Notes: generated by a model from the sequence alone, not told the origin. A stretch of 64,000 bases of DNA from an uncultured Candidatus Saccharibacteria bacterium (GCA_937859515.1 CALMAK010000011.1:31998-95997); one strand, 5' to 3'. Shown: positions 1-9,526, counted from the first letter of the stretch. Program-made: numbers and translations.

Positions 1-720
1 CCCGAACGTCATGATCAGGCGGGCCGCCTCGTGATTATTGGCGGCAATAAACTTGGCTTTACTGGGGTTGCCGAAGCATACTCCGTTGCTCAAGCCGCAG
101 GTGTTGGTGAAGTGCGTGCGCTATTACCTGATGCCCTAAAAAAGACCATTCCCACCTCCATCTCCGATACTATCTTCGCGCCGACCAACCCAAGCGGCAG
201 CCTATCTCGCGATGCGCTGAATGAAATGCGTGCATTAGGACAGTGGGCGAATGGTGTTGTTTTAATTGGCGATGCAGGCCGCAACAGTGAAACAGCATTA
301 CTATATGACGATTTTATCCGTGACTACACCGGACAATTGACTATCACACGTGATGCGATTGATCTGGTAAAAAATAATGCGTCCCTGCTGGTTGAGCGTC
401 CCGATACCGTATTAGTTGCCTCATTTGCCCAAGTCCAAAAGCTTTTTCAAAGTGTCTACTACCCGAAAATACTCACTTTCAATATGCACCTCGCACAGCT
501 AGTCGAGGCGCTACATAAATTCACCATCACCTATCCAATCACTATTGTCACACTTCATCGTGACACTCTCATTATGTCCTCTGGCGGTAATGTCATCACG
601 CAAGACTGGGATAGTCCTATGTTAATCTGGCGCGGTACAGTTGCCACACGGGCAGCCTGCTATTACCTATGGAGTCCATCCAGCCCTCTTGAATCGATTG
701 CAACCAGCATTACTCTATAA
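1..720 (+). CDS. ADP-dependent NAD(P)H-hydrate dehydratase-like (YjeF C-domain) protein, 5' truncated by window
   Basis: The reading frame is open from base 1, so the gene begins upstream; the GTG at 31 is probably an internal Val. The visible part (239 codons) opens with a Gly-rich turn, VIIGGNKLGFTGVAEAYSVA, like the start of the ribokinase-fold NAD(P)HX dehydratase domain, where this segment precedes the nucleotide site. A second Gly/Asp stretch (VVLIGDAGRNSETA) matches the family's mid-domain segment. Those enzymes repair hydrated NADH/NADPH in the cytoplasm. The usual C-terminal GTGD signature is not evident, so the protein may be a divergent or inactive relative. It is followed after 35 bases by the 2H phosphoesterase gene, which has its own promoter. 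Confidence 0.6.
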   Translation, partial: PERHDQAGRLVIIGGNKLGFTGVAEAYSVAQAAGVGEVRALLPDALKKTIPTSISDTIFAPTNPSGSLSRDALNEMRALGQWANGVVLIGDAGRNSETALLYDDFIRDYTGQLTITRDAIDLVKNNASLLVERPDTVLVASFAQVQKLFQSVYYPKILTFNMHLAQLVEALHKFTITYPITIVTLHRDTLIMSSGGNVITQDWDSPMLIWRGTVATRAACYYLWSPSSPLESIATSITL

Positions 721-749
721 TTGCATAAAAAACAATAATATTGTATTAT
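721..749 (+). promoter_or_regulatory. Leaderless promoter of 2H phosphoesterase gene
   Basis: TTGCAT (721-726), 17-base spacer, TATTAT (744-749), then 6 bases to the ATG at 756. The predicted transcription start coincides with the start codon and no Shine-Dalgarno is present. Confidence 0.7.
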
Positions 750-755
750 TAAACG

Positions 756-1274
756 ATGCGAGACAGCGTCCATATTCGTCGCTTTGTTCATCCTGAGTCG
801 ATTCCATCACTCAGGTTTCGTTTTCGTGCCAAGAAAGAATTTGGTCGACTTGGACTTGAAATGGCCTCTAGTCATAATCTCCACACTACTATCATTCATG
901 AACGGAATTTTACAGGATCAATGCAAGACATAGCCGACGCTATGCGCCAGCAGCCAGGATCTACCGACCAGCCTATTGACGCACACGTCATTGGAGGCGG
1001 GGCAATCGGGCGTAATCGAATCACTCAAACATCATGGTTTGCGCTATTACTCGACAATAACGATCTTGACCGGGATTTCGAACGATTTAACCGACTATCG
1101 GACGATACCCACTCGGAAATATTCATTCCTCATGTCACGCTGTTCAAGACGACCAACCCGACTTCCCCCGCCGAGTCAGATGCCATCGGTGAATGGATTC
1201 AAGATAACGCACCTCGCAGCATACACCTAAAGCCCATCAGTGCCTCCTGGTCTGTTCGAAACGAAGATTCTTAG
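756..1274 (+). CDS. 2H phosphoesterase (LigT/CPDase superfamily) protein
   Basis: 172-residue cytoplasmic protein. Two His-x-Thr motifs typical of the 2H phosphoesterase fold are visible: HTT within NLHTTII (about residue 43) and HVT within PHVTLFK (about residue 125). The spacing of about 80 residues fits the family of 2',5'-RNA ligases and cyclic phosphodiesterases, which open 2',3'-cyclic phosphates. The substrate cannot be inferred. The ATG is 6 bases after a good -10 hexamer, consistent with a leaderless mRNA. tRNA-Leu follows 69 bases later; a role in RNA end processing is possible but unproven. Confidence 0.75.
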   Translation: MRDSVHIRRFVHPESIPSLRFRFRAKKEFGRLGLEMASSHNLHTTIIHERNFTGSMQDIADAMRQQPGSTDQPIDAHVIGGGAIGRNRITQTSWFALLLDNNDLDRDFERFNRLSDDTHSEIFIPHVTLFKTTNPTSPAESDAIGEWIQDNAPRSIHLKPISASWSVRNEDS

Positions 1275-1343
1275 CCAGTAGAATATATGGCATCCCCTCT
1301 GAATATGGTACAATACGAGGGTAACTACGCTTGCGCTCCACAC

Positions 1344-1430
1344 GCCGCGGTGGTGGAATTGGTAGACACGTTAGACTCAAAATCTGATGTCCAATAGGAC
1401 GTGCCGGTTCAAGTCCGGCTCGCGGTACCA
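1344..1430 (+). tRNA. tRNA-Leu (anticodon CAA)
   Basis: 87-nt tRNA with acceptor GCCGCGG pairing TCGCGGT (two G-U pairs), a D arm with GGTAGA, anticodon stem TTAGA/TCTGA around loop CTCAAAA giving anticodon CAA, a long variable arm as in class II tRNAs, T arm GCCGG-TTCAAGT-CCGGC, discriminator A and an encoded CCA. It decodes UUG. Confidence 0.95.
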
Positions 1431-1454
1431 GCGCAGTCGTAGTTGAAAGAAATT

Positions 1455-2765
1455 ATGAAACCAGATGAAGACACATCAAGTAGGCGAGTGGGCACGCCGC
1501 TACATGGACAGCGGTCGTTTGTTCATACGCCTCCATCTCGAGACCCACAGTATCGCCAACAAGAAGCTGCTGCTGCTATTATTCGGTCGCAGCTTGATTC
1601 GATTTATGCTGGAGATTCATCACAAACCCCAGAACAAAAATCTCATTCGACACCGGCCGCGGCCCCTGCACAAACCCAAACACCAGCAACGCCCCCTCAG
1701 CACGCCGCGTCCGCACAGCCCCAAAGCGATACCAGCAATCTTGCCGTAGTCAACCCATACGAGCGTACTCATACGCCACAAACCGCCATCAAACCAGATC
1801 AATGGAAGGCATACCATAGCGCATGGCAAGATTACTATCGTCGTTACTATGAAGGGTACTATACGCGTCAAGTTACTACCGCAAAAAATACCACTCCAGC
1901 GGTTCAAACAACAATCCCCAAAGAAGCATTCGGCAGTAAAGTTGAACAACCTGAGGAGCCCATCAGAAAAACTGGTCCCATGACACGCAACGAAGCCATG
2001 CAGGATCTGCGTGCCAAATTGCTAGCCAAGGTTGAAAAATCGGCCAAAAAGGCACGAAAAAGTCGCCACTTCGTTCCAGTTATCGCCGCACTAGGCGTCG
2101 TGTTGATCTTTGGTTTTCTGCAATACAATCAATTACTTATCGCCAACGTAAAGGCGTACATTACCCCAGGCAGTATTGATCCACAAAATATTATTGTTGA
2201 CCCTGCCAGTACTGTCTCAGTAGGACCCGAGCCTCGCCTTATTATTCCGAAGATAAATGTCGATACACCCGTATTTTACGACATCCCAACCGACAAGGCT
2301 TCGCAAGACAAAGCAATGGAAAACGGCGTCGCACACTTTGGTATTCCCGGCGCCAACAGTCATCCGGGTCAAATCGGCAATACCGTCCTATCGGGACATA
2401 GCAGTAATGACGTCTTTGCAGCAGGTGATTATAAGTTCATCTTTATGCAGCTTGAGAAACTTGAAGTAGGCGACACTATCTATGCCAATTATGAAGGCAA
2501 GCGCTATACCTATGTAATCACGAAAAAAGAAGTCGTTTTACCGAGCCAAGTCGACCAATTAATCTATGAAACCAACAAGCCTGTTATGACACTGATTACG
2601 TGCACACCCCTTGGCACGGCGCTCAAGCGACTTCTCGTGACAGCCGAACAAGTATATCCTACAAGTGGTTTTGCCCCAGCACCAACCAATACGGGCGGAT
2701 CATCACAGGCAACCATTCCTGGACAAGGGCAGCCCACCGTTATTGAACGAATCTTCGGATCGTAA
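1455..2765 (+). CDS. Membrane-anchored sortase with long low-complexity N-terminal region
   Basis: 436 residues from ATG 1455; an in-frame TTG at 1443 is a less likely start. Residues 1-195 are Pro/Ala/Gln/Thr-rich and include an aromatic block (WQDYYRRYYEGYYTRQ) at about 125-140. One transmembrane helix lies near 206-226, then a C-terminal sortase domain. The catalytic triad is visible: His in LSGHSSND (about 314), Cys in LITCTPLG (about 382) and Arg in LKRLLV (about 390). Sortases cleave sorting signals and attach proteins to the cell wall or build pili; here the catalytic domain faces outward with the low-complexity part in the cytoplasm. No substrate with an LPxTG tail lies nearby. The gene converges on the PEGA gene with a 9-base gap. 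Confidence 0.9.
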   Translation: MKPDEDTSSRRVGTPLHGQRSFVHTPPSRDPQYRQQEAAAAIIRSQLDSIYAGDSSQTPEQKSHSTPAAAPAQTQTPATPPQHAASAQPQSDTSNLAVVNPYERTHTPQTAIKPDQWKAYHSAWQDYYRRYYEGYYTRQVTTAKNTTPAVQTTIPKEAFGSKVEQPEEPIRKTGPMTRNEAMQDLRAKLLAKVEKSAKKARKSRHFVPVIAALGVVLIFGFLQYNQLLIANVKAYITPGSIDPQNIIVDPASTVSVGPEPRLIIPKINVDTPVFYDIPTDKASQDKAMENGVAHFGIPGANSHPGQIGNTVLSGHSSNDVFAAGDYKFIFMQLEKLEVGDTIYANYEGKRYTYVITKKEVVLPSQVDQLIYETNKPVMTLITCTPLGTALKRLLVTAEQVYPTSGFAPAPTNTGGSSQATIPGQGQPTVIERIFGS

Positions 2766-2774
2766 CGACCTCAA

Positions 2775-4223
2775 TTACTTAAGAATCATACGGAAGCGTT
2801 GCAATTGAACCGCTTCACCATCTGCGCCGTCACCAATAGAATAAAGATATGTGCCATTTCGACTCAGCACACCCTTGTGTGCACCGCTTACCGCAGTAAG
2901 ATCATGCTTGTTTGTTCCATCAATATCACGCATCGTCAATATGCCATCGACAATCAGTCCAAGGTGCATTGAATCAAGCCAATAAAGATCCTTAGCGGCA
3001 ACGGGAATATCAACAGTGCTAAAGAGTTTACGCTCGAGACTATAGCTCGTAAATGACGTCTCTGATCGTGCCAGTACATATGATCCGACATCGTTAAACT
3101 CAACTTGAGTAATAGCTGCGGGCAGCGTCTTCTCAGTGATACGCTCAAGCCCCTTGATGCCTTGATCATAGTGCCCTTTATATAGTGTTAGTTTTGTACC
3201 ATCGGCGATTGCCGTATAGGTCGATCCGTAATAGGTACTGGTCGCGATTGACAGGGAAGTATCTTGCTTTACCGTTTTAAGGATAGTAGGTTCATTGTCT
3301 CCCTCATGATATATTCCAGCAATCCGAGAGTTGACGCCTTCATTATGCACCTGTGCAGTAAAGGCAATCGTATTTGTATCATACAAAGAAAATTTTTCAA
3401 CACCGCTCACAAGACTGCGCGATACCGTTCCACCGGAAATGTCTACTTTTCGCAAGCTGCCTTCGGAGACGATATAGAGAATGTTACCCGAGCGTCCCGA
3501 CAGTACCGCCTGCGTAATTGGCAGCGAAAACTCACGCGAGACATTTACCGACTGATCAGGGTTGCGTGTATCAACGACCAGAACATCTGTTTTATCACCG
3601 AGTGTATAGCGCACCAATATATACCGTCCGCCCTCATCCCAGCCTCCCAATGAGAATGTCGGCACCTGGCCCTCAGCCGGTTCGTCAAATAACGTAGACG
3701 AGAGAATAATATCTTTGCCTGATGGCTGGTCACGAGCAATGTCAACCAAGCGGAATACCGGACGCGACTGGTCATACTGTAATATTATTGATTTCTTATC
3801 AGGTGCTGCCGATGAGGCAGCAACCGAGGCGTAGGTACTGATGGGCTGGTTCACACGCTTTTGCGGCACAAGACGCGCATAATTCAGCCAGACAAGACTA
3901 CCTTCAGGAACCTTTGTCGTAAGTTTCCATGATTCATACCCATCACGATGTATCATAAAGGAATGTTCACCTGGATCAACTGATTGCTTAGTTGAAGTTC
4001 GAGAACTCAGTTGCGACCCGTCAATCGTAACATTTGCCCCCGACGGAATTGAGGCAAACTGCATGAGACCACGCTGTTCCAGCGTGCCTGTTTCGCGGTT
4101 AAAACCATAGTTAGCCACCACCAACACCAATAACGCAACAACCACTACAACCGTGACGGACATCACTGAATATAATGCAAACAATTGAAGGCGCTGAGTG
4201 CGTTTTGAAGGTCGTTTATACAT
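2775..4223 (-). CDS. Surface-anchored PEGA-domain protein
   Basis: 482 residues. A basic N-terminus is followed by one transmembrane helix (about 17-40). A PEGA domain (about 55-115) carries the diagnostic PSGANVTIDG and PGEHSFMIHRDGYESW segments. The remaining 360 residues have repeated short beta-strand blocks resembling a beta-propeller, without recognisable catalytic residues. PEGA domains are common on extracellular proteins that bind the cell wall or S-layer. A TATACT element and an AAAGG site precede the ATG. Placement next to a sortase gene suggests both serve the cell surface, although this protein is held by its own membrane helix. Confidence 0.8.
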   Translation of the reverse strand: MYKRPSKRTQRLQLFALYSVMSVTVVVVVALLVLVVANYGFNRETGTLEQRGLMQFASIPSGANVTIDGSQLSSRTSTKQSVDPGEHSFMIHRDGYESWKLTTKVPEGSLVWLNYARLVPQKRVNQPISTYASVAASSAAPDKKSIILQYDQSRPVFRLVDIARDQPSGKDIILSSTLFDEPAEGQVPTFSLGGWDEGGRYILVRYTLGDKTDVLVVDTRNPDQSVNVSREFSLPITQAVLSGRSGNILYIVSEGSLRKVDISGGTVSRSLVSGVEKFSLYDTNTIAFTAQVHNEGVNSRIAGIYHEGDNEPTILKTVKQDTSLSIATSTYYGSTYTAIADGTKLTLYKGHYDQGIKGLERITEKTLPAAITQVEFNDVGSYVLARSETSFTSYSLERKLFSTVDIPVAAKDLYWLDSMHLGLIVDGILTMRDIDGTNKHDLTAVSGAHKGVLSRNGTYLYSIGDGADGEAVQLQRFRMILK

Positions 4224-4340
4224 AATGAATACCTTTAGTATACCATTTTATTGTTTTTTACTTGCATATTTCGCCACGTATTACTACTATAGATTGCAGG
4301 AGAAACCACAAGCGTTTCACACACTAAACTGCGAGATACA

Positions 4341-5303
4341 ATGACAAAAGACGAGACTACCACTACCGTTAACGGCCAGGCCTACGATACACAAACAGGG
4401 TTACCTGTTGCTCGCACATCTGCCCATACGCCCACAGGACAGACCACGCCTCACCGCCCGGCAACGGCGCTTCATGCCTCGACTCAAAAGTCAAAGACCC
4501 TCAGGCGCGTTCCCACCAAAAAGCCCGAAGCAAAAAAGCCTGACACCCTCAGCCCGTTGGTTGCACGACGACCACAACGACGTTCATTAGACATTGCCAG
4601 ACACCCTCAGGTAAAAAAGACCGCCACAACACCTCTTAGGGCGCCGGAAACTCCGGATATCGCCCCTCGCACACACCCTCACGTAGAGAAAGCGAACCAA
4701 CGCCTCGGGGCAAAGAAGACCACTCATCATCCTGCACCCCACAAGACACCGACACCCAAAGAGATAAAGAATGCCGAGATTGCACGCGCGCTCGAGAAGA
4801 GCACTTCCGGCAAAAAGGAAAAGCACATCAAGAGACAGTCGACCACGCGCCGCAAAAAGATTACTCGTTTTAGTATTATTGGTGCTGCAATTGCCATTAT
4901 TATCGGTGTAATCGTATGGATTAACCTTCCATCGCTATCGGTCCGTTTCGCTGCTTCACAAACTGGTGTTTCTGCAACCGTCCCGCACTACACCCCCGAG
5001 GGATTCCGCATGCAGTGGCCAGTCGGAACAAAAGACAACTACGTCTCCATTACGTACACCGCACACGACACAGATACATCTTTTACATTAGGTCAATCAA
5101 ACAGTTCATGGAACTCGGACGCCGTTCGATCGATGGTCGAAGAAGACTCAGAAGGACGATTCTTAACCTCACGTGATCGTGGCATTACCGTCTATACATA
5201 CAACGGCAATGCAGCCTGGGTTAACAGAGGTATCCTCTATACCATCGAAGGCACCGCCGATCTGTCAAGTGATGACATCATGCGCATCGCTAACAGCTTA
5301 TAG
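4341..5303 (+). CDS. Single-pass membrane protein with Lys/Pro/Thr-rich cytoplasmic N-terminus
   Basis: 320 residues, family not recognised. Residues 1-170 are hydrophilic and rich in Lys, Pro, Thr and Arg. A transmembrane helix lies at about 174-195 (IIGAAIAIIIGVIVWINL). The outer domain of about 125 residues has beta-rich sequence with FRMQWPVG and VYTYNGNAAWVNRGILYTIEG, reminiscent of DUF4367-like extracellular domains. The topology (long basic cytoplasmic tail, small external domain) parallels the sortase upstream. Spacing to gltX is 102 bases and contains a palindrome. Confidence 0.7.
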   Translation: MTKDETTTTVNGQAYDTQTGLPVARTSAHTPTGQTTPHRPATALHASTQKSKTLRRVPTKKPEAKKPDTLSPLVARRPQRRSLDIARHPQVKKTATTPLRAPETPDIAPRTHPHVEKANQRLGAKKTTHHPAPHKTPTPKEIKNAEIARALEKSTSGKKEKHIKRQSTTRRKKITRFSIIGAAIAIIIGVIVWINLPSLSVRFAASQTGVSATVPHYTPEGFRMQWPVGTKDNYVSITYTAHDTDTSFTLGQSNSSWNSDAVRSMVEEDSEGRFLTSRDRGITVYTYNGNAAWVNRGILYTIEGTADLSSDDIMRIANSL

Positions 5304-5336
5304 GGTATATTGATTACAATATTGTATCAATATACC
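5304..5336. repeat. AT-rich inverted repeat immediately after a stop codon
   Basis: GGTATATTGAT (5304-5314) and ATCAATATACC (5326-5336) are perfect 11-bp arms, and the centre (ACAATATTGT) is itself palindromic. No T-run follows on either strand, so this may be an operator or a weak terminator. Confidence 0.55.
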
Positions 5337-5405
5337 ACTTCGTTACCTCGGCAATAACTGCAAACAGCTATTTCGCTCGGACTCCTAGTGTTATAATAAG
5401 GAAAT

Positions 5406-6851
5406 ATGAGTATTGTTCGCACCCGTTTTGCCCCAAGTCCCACTGGTTTTATGCACGTTGGTGGTGTTCGCACTGCATTATTTGCATGGTTATTAGCCCA
5501 ACAAGCCAAAGATGAAGGAACGTTTATCCTTCGTATTGAAGATACCGACAAGGTACGCGAAGTCGCGGGCAGCATTCAGCAGATTGAAGACAGCCTGCGT
5601 TGGCTAGGAATCACCTGGAACGAGGGTATTGACGTCGGCGGACCACACGCGCCCTATAAGCAGTCACAACGTCTTGAGCTTTATCACGAATGGGCACGTA
5701 GACTGATCAAAGAGGGGAGGGCATACGCCGACCCGTACACGCCCGCAGAGCTTGAAGCATTCCGTCAGGCTGCCAAGGACGCCAAGCAACCGTTCCTCTT
5801 CCGCAACCATCGACCCGAACATCCACCAGAATGGGACGGAACGCAACCGCTACGATTCAAGTCTGATCCAAAGCCTTATCAATGGACCGACGCTGTCATG
5901 GGCAATCTCTCAACCGGGCCCGAAGCAATTGACGACTTTATTCTCATTAAAAGTGATGGCTACCCAACTTATAACTTTTGTCACATCGTCGATGACGCCA
6001 TCATGGAAGTAACTCATGTATTGCGTAGCCAAGAGTTTATTAGCAGCACACCGAAATTCCTTAACCTTTACGAAGCACTCCACCTCGAACGGCCAACCCT
6101 TGCAACGCTACCTTTCGTGATGGCGATGGACGGCAAGAAAAAACTAGGCAAGCGTGACGGGGCAAAAGACATTCTTGAGTACGCGAAAGAGGGGTATTTG
6201 CCTGAGGCGATGGCCAACTTTCTCGCAACCCTCGGCTGGAACGACGGTACCGAGCAAGAAGTATTTACCATTCATGAGCTTGTTGACAAGTTCGACCTAG
6301 CACGCGTTCAAAAGAGCCCTGCGCGATTCGACGAACGGCGCCTCCTCTGGCTGAACGGACAGCATATCCGTATGCTATCGATTGACGAGCTCTACCAGCG
6401 TGCCGAACCATTTTGGACCGAGGCCGCCGCCAAAGCTTCTGAGGCACTCAAAAAAGAAGTCCTCTCGCTCGTGCAGGATCGTCTTAAAACCTTGGCCGAC
6501 CTTCCTGTCATTACACAATATTTCTTTGAAGACCCAACACCTGACTGGACAATGGTCGAAAGCAACAAACAGTTCAAAAAGCATTCTCGTCAAGATTTGA
6601 TCGAGCTTTTAAAAACAACAAAAACCGCCCTTCAAGCTGACACTGACTTTTCTGAAGAGTCAATTCAAGAAACATTAAATACTCTTCTCGAACAAACCGA
6701 TGAGAAACCTGGCGTTCTATTTAGTATCATCCGCCTCAGCGTTAGCTGGGCTCCGTTCAGCCCAGCCCTCAACGAAACTCTGACACTCATTGGCAAGGAA
6801 AAAACTCTTCGCCGTATTGATCAAGCCATTGCCATGTCCACCAGTTCGTAG
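5406..6851 (+). CDS. gltX: Glutamate--tRNA ligase
   Basis: 481 residues, normal family length. It charges tRNA with glutamate in the cytoplasm. The class I signature FAPSPTGFMHVGG (about 8-20) contains the HIGH-like motif, and KKKLGKRDG (about 243-251) is the KMSKS equivalent. The helical anticodon-binding C-terminal half is complete. TATAAT at 5392-5397 lies 8 bases before the ATG with an AAGGA site between. No glutaminyl-tRNA synthetase is seen in the window; whether this enzyme also misacylates tRNA-Gln for GatCAB cannot be told from the sequence. Confidence 0.97.
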   Translation: MSIVRTRFAPSPTGFMHVGGVRTALFAWLLAQQAKDEGTFILRIEDTDKVREVAGSIQQIEDSLRWLGITWNEGIDVGGPHAPYKQSQRLELYHEWARRLIKEGRAYADPYTPAELEAFRQAAKDAKQPFLFRNHRPEHPPEWDGTQPLRFKSDPKPYQWTDAVMGNLSTGPEAIDDFILIKSDGYPTYNFCHIVDDAIMEVTHVLRSQEFISSTPKFLNLYEALHLERPTLATLPFVMAMDGKKKLGKRDGAKDILEYAKEGYLPEAMANFLATLGWNDGTEQEVFTIHELVDKFDLARVQKSPARFDERRLLWLNGQHIRMLSIDELYQRAEPFWTEAAAKASEALKKEVLSLVQDRLKTLADLPVITQYFFEDPTPDWTMVESNKQFKKHSRQDLIELLKTTKTALQADTDFSEESIQETLNTLLEQTDEKPGVLFSIIRLSVSWAPFSPALNETLTLIGKEKTLRRIDQAIAMSTSS

Positions 6852-6876
6852 TCCATATCGCTCGTGCTTATTGTGG

Positions 6877-6882
6877 TATACT
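6877..6882 (+). promoter_or_regulatory. -10 element of leaderless DUF3048 gene
   Basis: TATACT followed by 7 bases (GTACGTA) and ATG 6890. No ribosome site is possible in that space. No clear -35 was identified. Confidence 0.6.
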
Positions 6883-6889
6883 GTACGTA

Positions 6890-7975
6890 ATGCGTACGAA
6901 AATAAATAGCTTTGTAAAATTTCGCGGCTGGGTCGATAGTCACCGTATACTTAGTCTTGTCATTGCAGGCATCCTACTACTTATACTTGGTGCAGGTGTT
7001 GCTACTTTTGTAATCGCCCGGCACCCCGTCGCCGATATCCCTCCAGCCACAAAAACTGCTTCCAAAAAAGAAGAGCCAAAGCCCACCTTCTATGCACCCC
7101 TGACTGGTCTGGCCGTCGATAGTGAAGAGGCGATCGCCAAACCCGTCACTGCTATTATGATCGAAAATAGCCCTGATGCCAGGCCACAATCTGGCATCAA
7201 AAATAGTGCAGTCGTCTACGAAGCAATCGCCGAGGGTGGCATTACGCGTTTCCTCGTACTATACCAGCAAGAAAAACCACAGCTTGTTGGACCTGTTCGT
7301 AGCCTTCGCATGTACTACGTCGACTGGCTCGCCCCTTATAATGCTAGCGTTGCTCATGTTGGCGGCAGTGCCAACGCACTTGCTGAAATTCGCAACGGTA
7401 ATTATCGTGACATTGACCAATTCTTTAATGGTGGCAGCTATTGGCGTGCTAGTGAACGTTGGGCGCCTCATAATGTTTACACGAGCTTTGAGCGACTTGA
7501 TGCGCTCAATGCATCAAAGGGTTACACAATCTCAAAGCCGTCGGTGTTTGCTCGTAAAGATTCCAAACCCACCCAAACGCCAACTGCAACCTCTATTTCT
7601 GTCACTATGAGCGGTCCAACATACAACAGCAGCTACACCTATGACGCCGCAAGCAATCTCTACTTCAGATCTCAGGGTGGCGCACCCCATACCGATAGAG
7701 AGGAAGGACAAATTACACCTAGAGTAGTAATCGTCATCAAATCAGCAATGCAAACTGTCTTTGAGGATGGCTGGCGGCAACAATACCAAACAACTGGCAG
7801 CGGCAGCGCCACAATCTTCCAAGATGGCACCGTCCAGGAAGTTACATGGCACAAGACCGACCGAGTGGGTCAATATCACTTTACCGACGCCGAGGGTAAA
7901 AATGTAGCTTTGGCCCGAGGACAAACCTGGATCAGCGTTGTGCCAGCCGATACAGGAGGTGTATCATGGCAGTAA
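6890..7975 (+). CDS. DUF3048 domain-containing membrane-anchored protein (YerB-like)
   Basis: 361 residues. The N-terminal transmembrane anchor is at about 21-43, followed by a short Lys/Pro linker and the DUF3048 domain (about 70-355). Family-typical segments are visible: PLTGLAVDSEEAI, IMIENSPDARPQSGI, VYEAIAEGGITRFLVLYQ and GPVRSLRMYYVDWLAPYNA. The function of this family, which includes Bacillus YerB, is not established; it acts outside the membrane. The stop codon overlaps the start of the downstream histidine kinase (10-base overlap), and that start has an AGGAGGT site inside this gene, so the two are translationally linked and may form a surface-sensing unit. Confidence 0.85.
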   Translation: MRTKINSFVKFRGWVDSHRILSLVIAGILLLILGAGVATFVIARHPVADIPPATKTASKKEEPKPTFYAPLTGLAVDSEEAIAKPVTAIMIENSPDARPQSGIKNSAVVYEAIAEGGITRFLVLYQQEKPQLVGPVRSLRMYYVDWLAPYNASVAHVGGSANALAEIRNGNYRDIDQFFNGGSYWRASERWAPHNVYTSFERLDALNASKGYTISKPSVFARKDSKPTQTPTATSISVTMSGPTYNSSYTYDAASNLYFRSQGGAPHTDREEGQITPRVVIVIKSAMQTVFEDGWRQQYQTTGSGSATIFQDGTVQEVTWHKTDRVGQYHFTDAEGKNVALARGQTWISVVPADTGGVSWQ

Positions 7976-9522
7976 AAGATGATAAGAAGCCCGCACCCAT
8001 CTCGCTTATCACGGAGTATATCCCTAAGCTTCAGCGTAGAATGGTACTTACAATTACCTTGCCTAGTGTTTTGATTGGCCTTGCGTGCGCCTTACTACTG
8101 ATCACGACTAGTATCACGTATCCTAATCATTACGTCTTTTGGATAATCACTGCAGCCGTTACGTTACTATCATTCGCTAGCAACCTCCTCATTTTTGTAC
8201 ACACCTCAAGTCCCGTTGATGATCTGATGCGCGCCATCGCTCGAGTCTCAGGTGAGTCATCCAATGGACCATTACCAAATCCGCATGATGAAAAGTACAT
8301 CAAAAATGGGCTCAGTGCAGCTTTGCAGGCTGTCTACAATCTTGACGGCCAGCAGCATAAAAAAGCCGCAGATGCTTCCGCTAATGAACTAAGTAAGACT
8401 TCATCCTCTATTCTTCATTCGCTTGATCGCATGCATGGTTCACTAATTACGCTCGATGCCAAGCACAATGTTGTATATGCCAGCAAGGCAAGCCCCCTTC
8501 ATACCGTTGACGGAAAACTGCAGCCTCAACTTTTGTTCAATGTTAATGATGCGCTTCTCCCGTGGCTAGAGGAATGTGAGGCGAACGCAGTAAAGTCTGA
8601 GCGTATCTGGCGACGCATCCCCAACAAGCCAGCCGACCAAGAAGATCAGCGAATATTTGATGTTTACGCCTCATACGAAAAGGGTGCTGCGCACGAAACT
8701 GTCCTGACGCTTGTCGACCAGACAACCCTTTATCAGAACGACGAAGAAGATCTCAACTTCATTGCGTTTGCTGCACATGAACTACGCGGTCCAATCACTG
8801 TTATCCGTGGCTATCTCGACGTCCTTGAAGACGAACTTTCAGATGTCCTTGCCGCTGATCAACGTGAACTGTTCCATCGCCTTACTGTGTCCGCCAATCG
8901 ACTCTCTAGCTATATTAACAATATTCTCAACACCTCACGTTACGACCGTCGCCACATGAGCATTACTCTAGTGCCCGACTCACTTGAAGACATATATTCT
9001 ACCATTAATGATGATATGATGCTTCGCGCCGCATCACAAAATAGGATCCTTTCTGTCAGTATTCCTGATTCATTGCCGCAGATTGCCGCAGAGCGTGCCA
9101 GCCTCAGTGAAGTCATCAGCAACCTCATCGACAACGCGATTAAATACAGCAATGAGGGCGGCGTCATCAATGTCACCGCCGAACAAAAAGGAGATTTTGT
9201 CGATATTGTCGTATCCGACCATGGCATCGGCATGCCAGGCAATGTTGTCAACAACTTATTCCAAAAGTTCTATCGATCGCATCGCTCACGTGAGACCGTT
9301 GCCGGGAGTGGCATCGGCCTTTACATCAGCAAGGCAATTGTTGAGTCGCATGGTGGTACAATTAGTGTACGAAGCGTTGAAGGGCAGGGCTCAACATTTA
9401 CCGCCTCCATTCCAACGTATGCCTCAGTCGCTGACAAGCTTACTGAGAACGGCAATAACAACCAAGACCTTATCTCGCAAGGAAAAGGTTGGATAAGAAA
9501 TCATTCAATGTACCGAGGGTAA
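7966..9522 (+). CDS. Membrane sensor histidine kinase
   Basis: 518 residues. Two transmembrane helices near the N-terminus (about 26-48 and 54-77) bracket almost no extracellular loop, so sensing is probably in the membrane or cytoplasm. A divergent PAS-like segment spans about 140-250. The phosphoacceptor is His271 in FAAHELRGPI. The ATPase domain shows the N box (NLIDNAIKYS), G1 (DHGIGMPG) and G2 (GSGIGLYISK). It overlaps the DUF3048 gene and is followed 4 bases later by a response regulator, making a DUF3048-kinase-regulator operon. Confidence 0.93.
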   Translation: MAVKDDKKPAPISLITEYIPKLQRRMVLTITLPSVLIGLACALLLITTSITYPNHYVFWIITAAVTLLSFASNLLIFVHTSSPVDDLMRAIARVSGESSNGPLPNPHDEKYIKNGLSAALQAVYNLDGQQHKKAADASANELSKTSSSILHSLDRMHGSLITLDAKHNVVYASKASPLHTVDGKLQPQLLFNVNDALLPWLEECEANAVKSERIWRRIPNKPADQEDQRIFDVYASYEKGAAHETVLTLVDQTTLYQNDEEDLNFIAFAAHELRGPITVIRGYLDVLEDELSDVLAADQRELFHRLTVSANRLSSYINNILNTSRYDRRHMSITLVPDSLEDIYSTINDDMMLRAASQNRILSVSIPDSLPQIAAERASLSEVISNLIDNAIKYSNEGGVINVTAEQKGDFVDIVVSDHGIGMPGNVVNNLFQKFYRSHRSRETVAGSGIGLYISKAIVESHGGTISVRSVEGQGSTFTASIPTYASVADKLTENGNNNQDLISQGKGWIRNHSMYRG

Positions 9523-9526
9523 AAAT

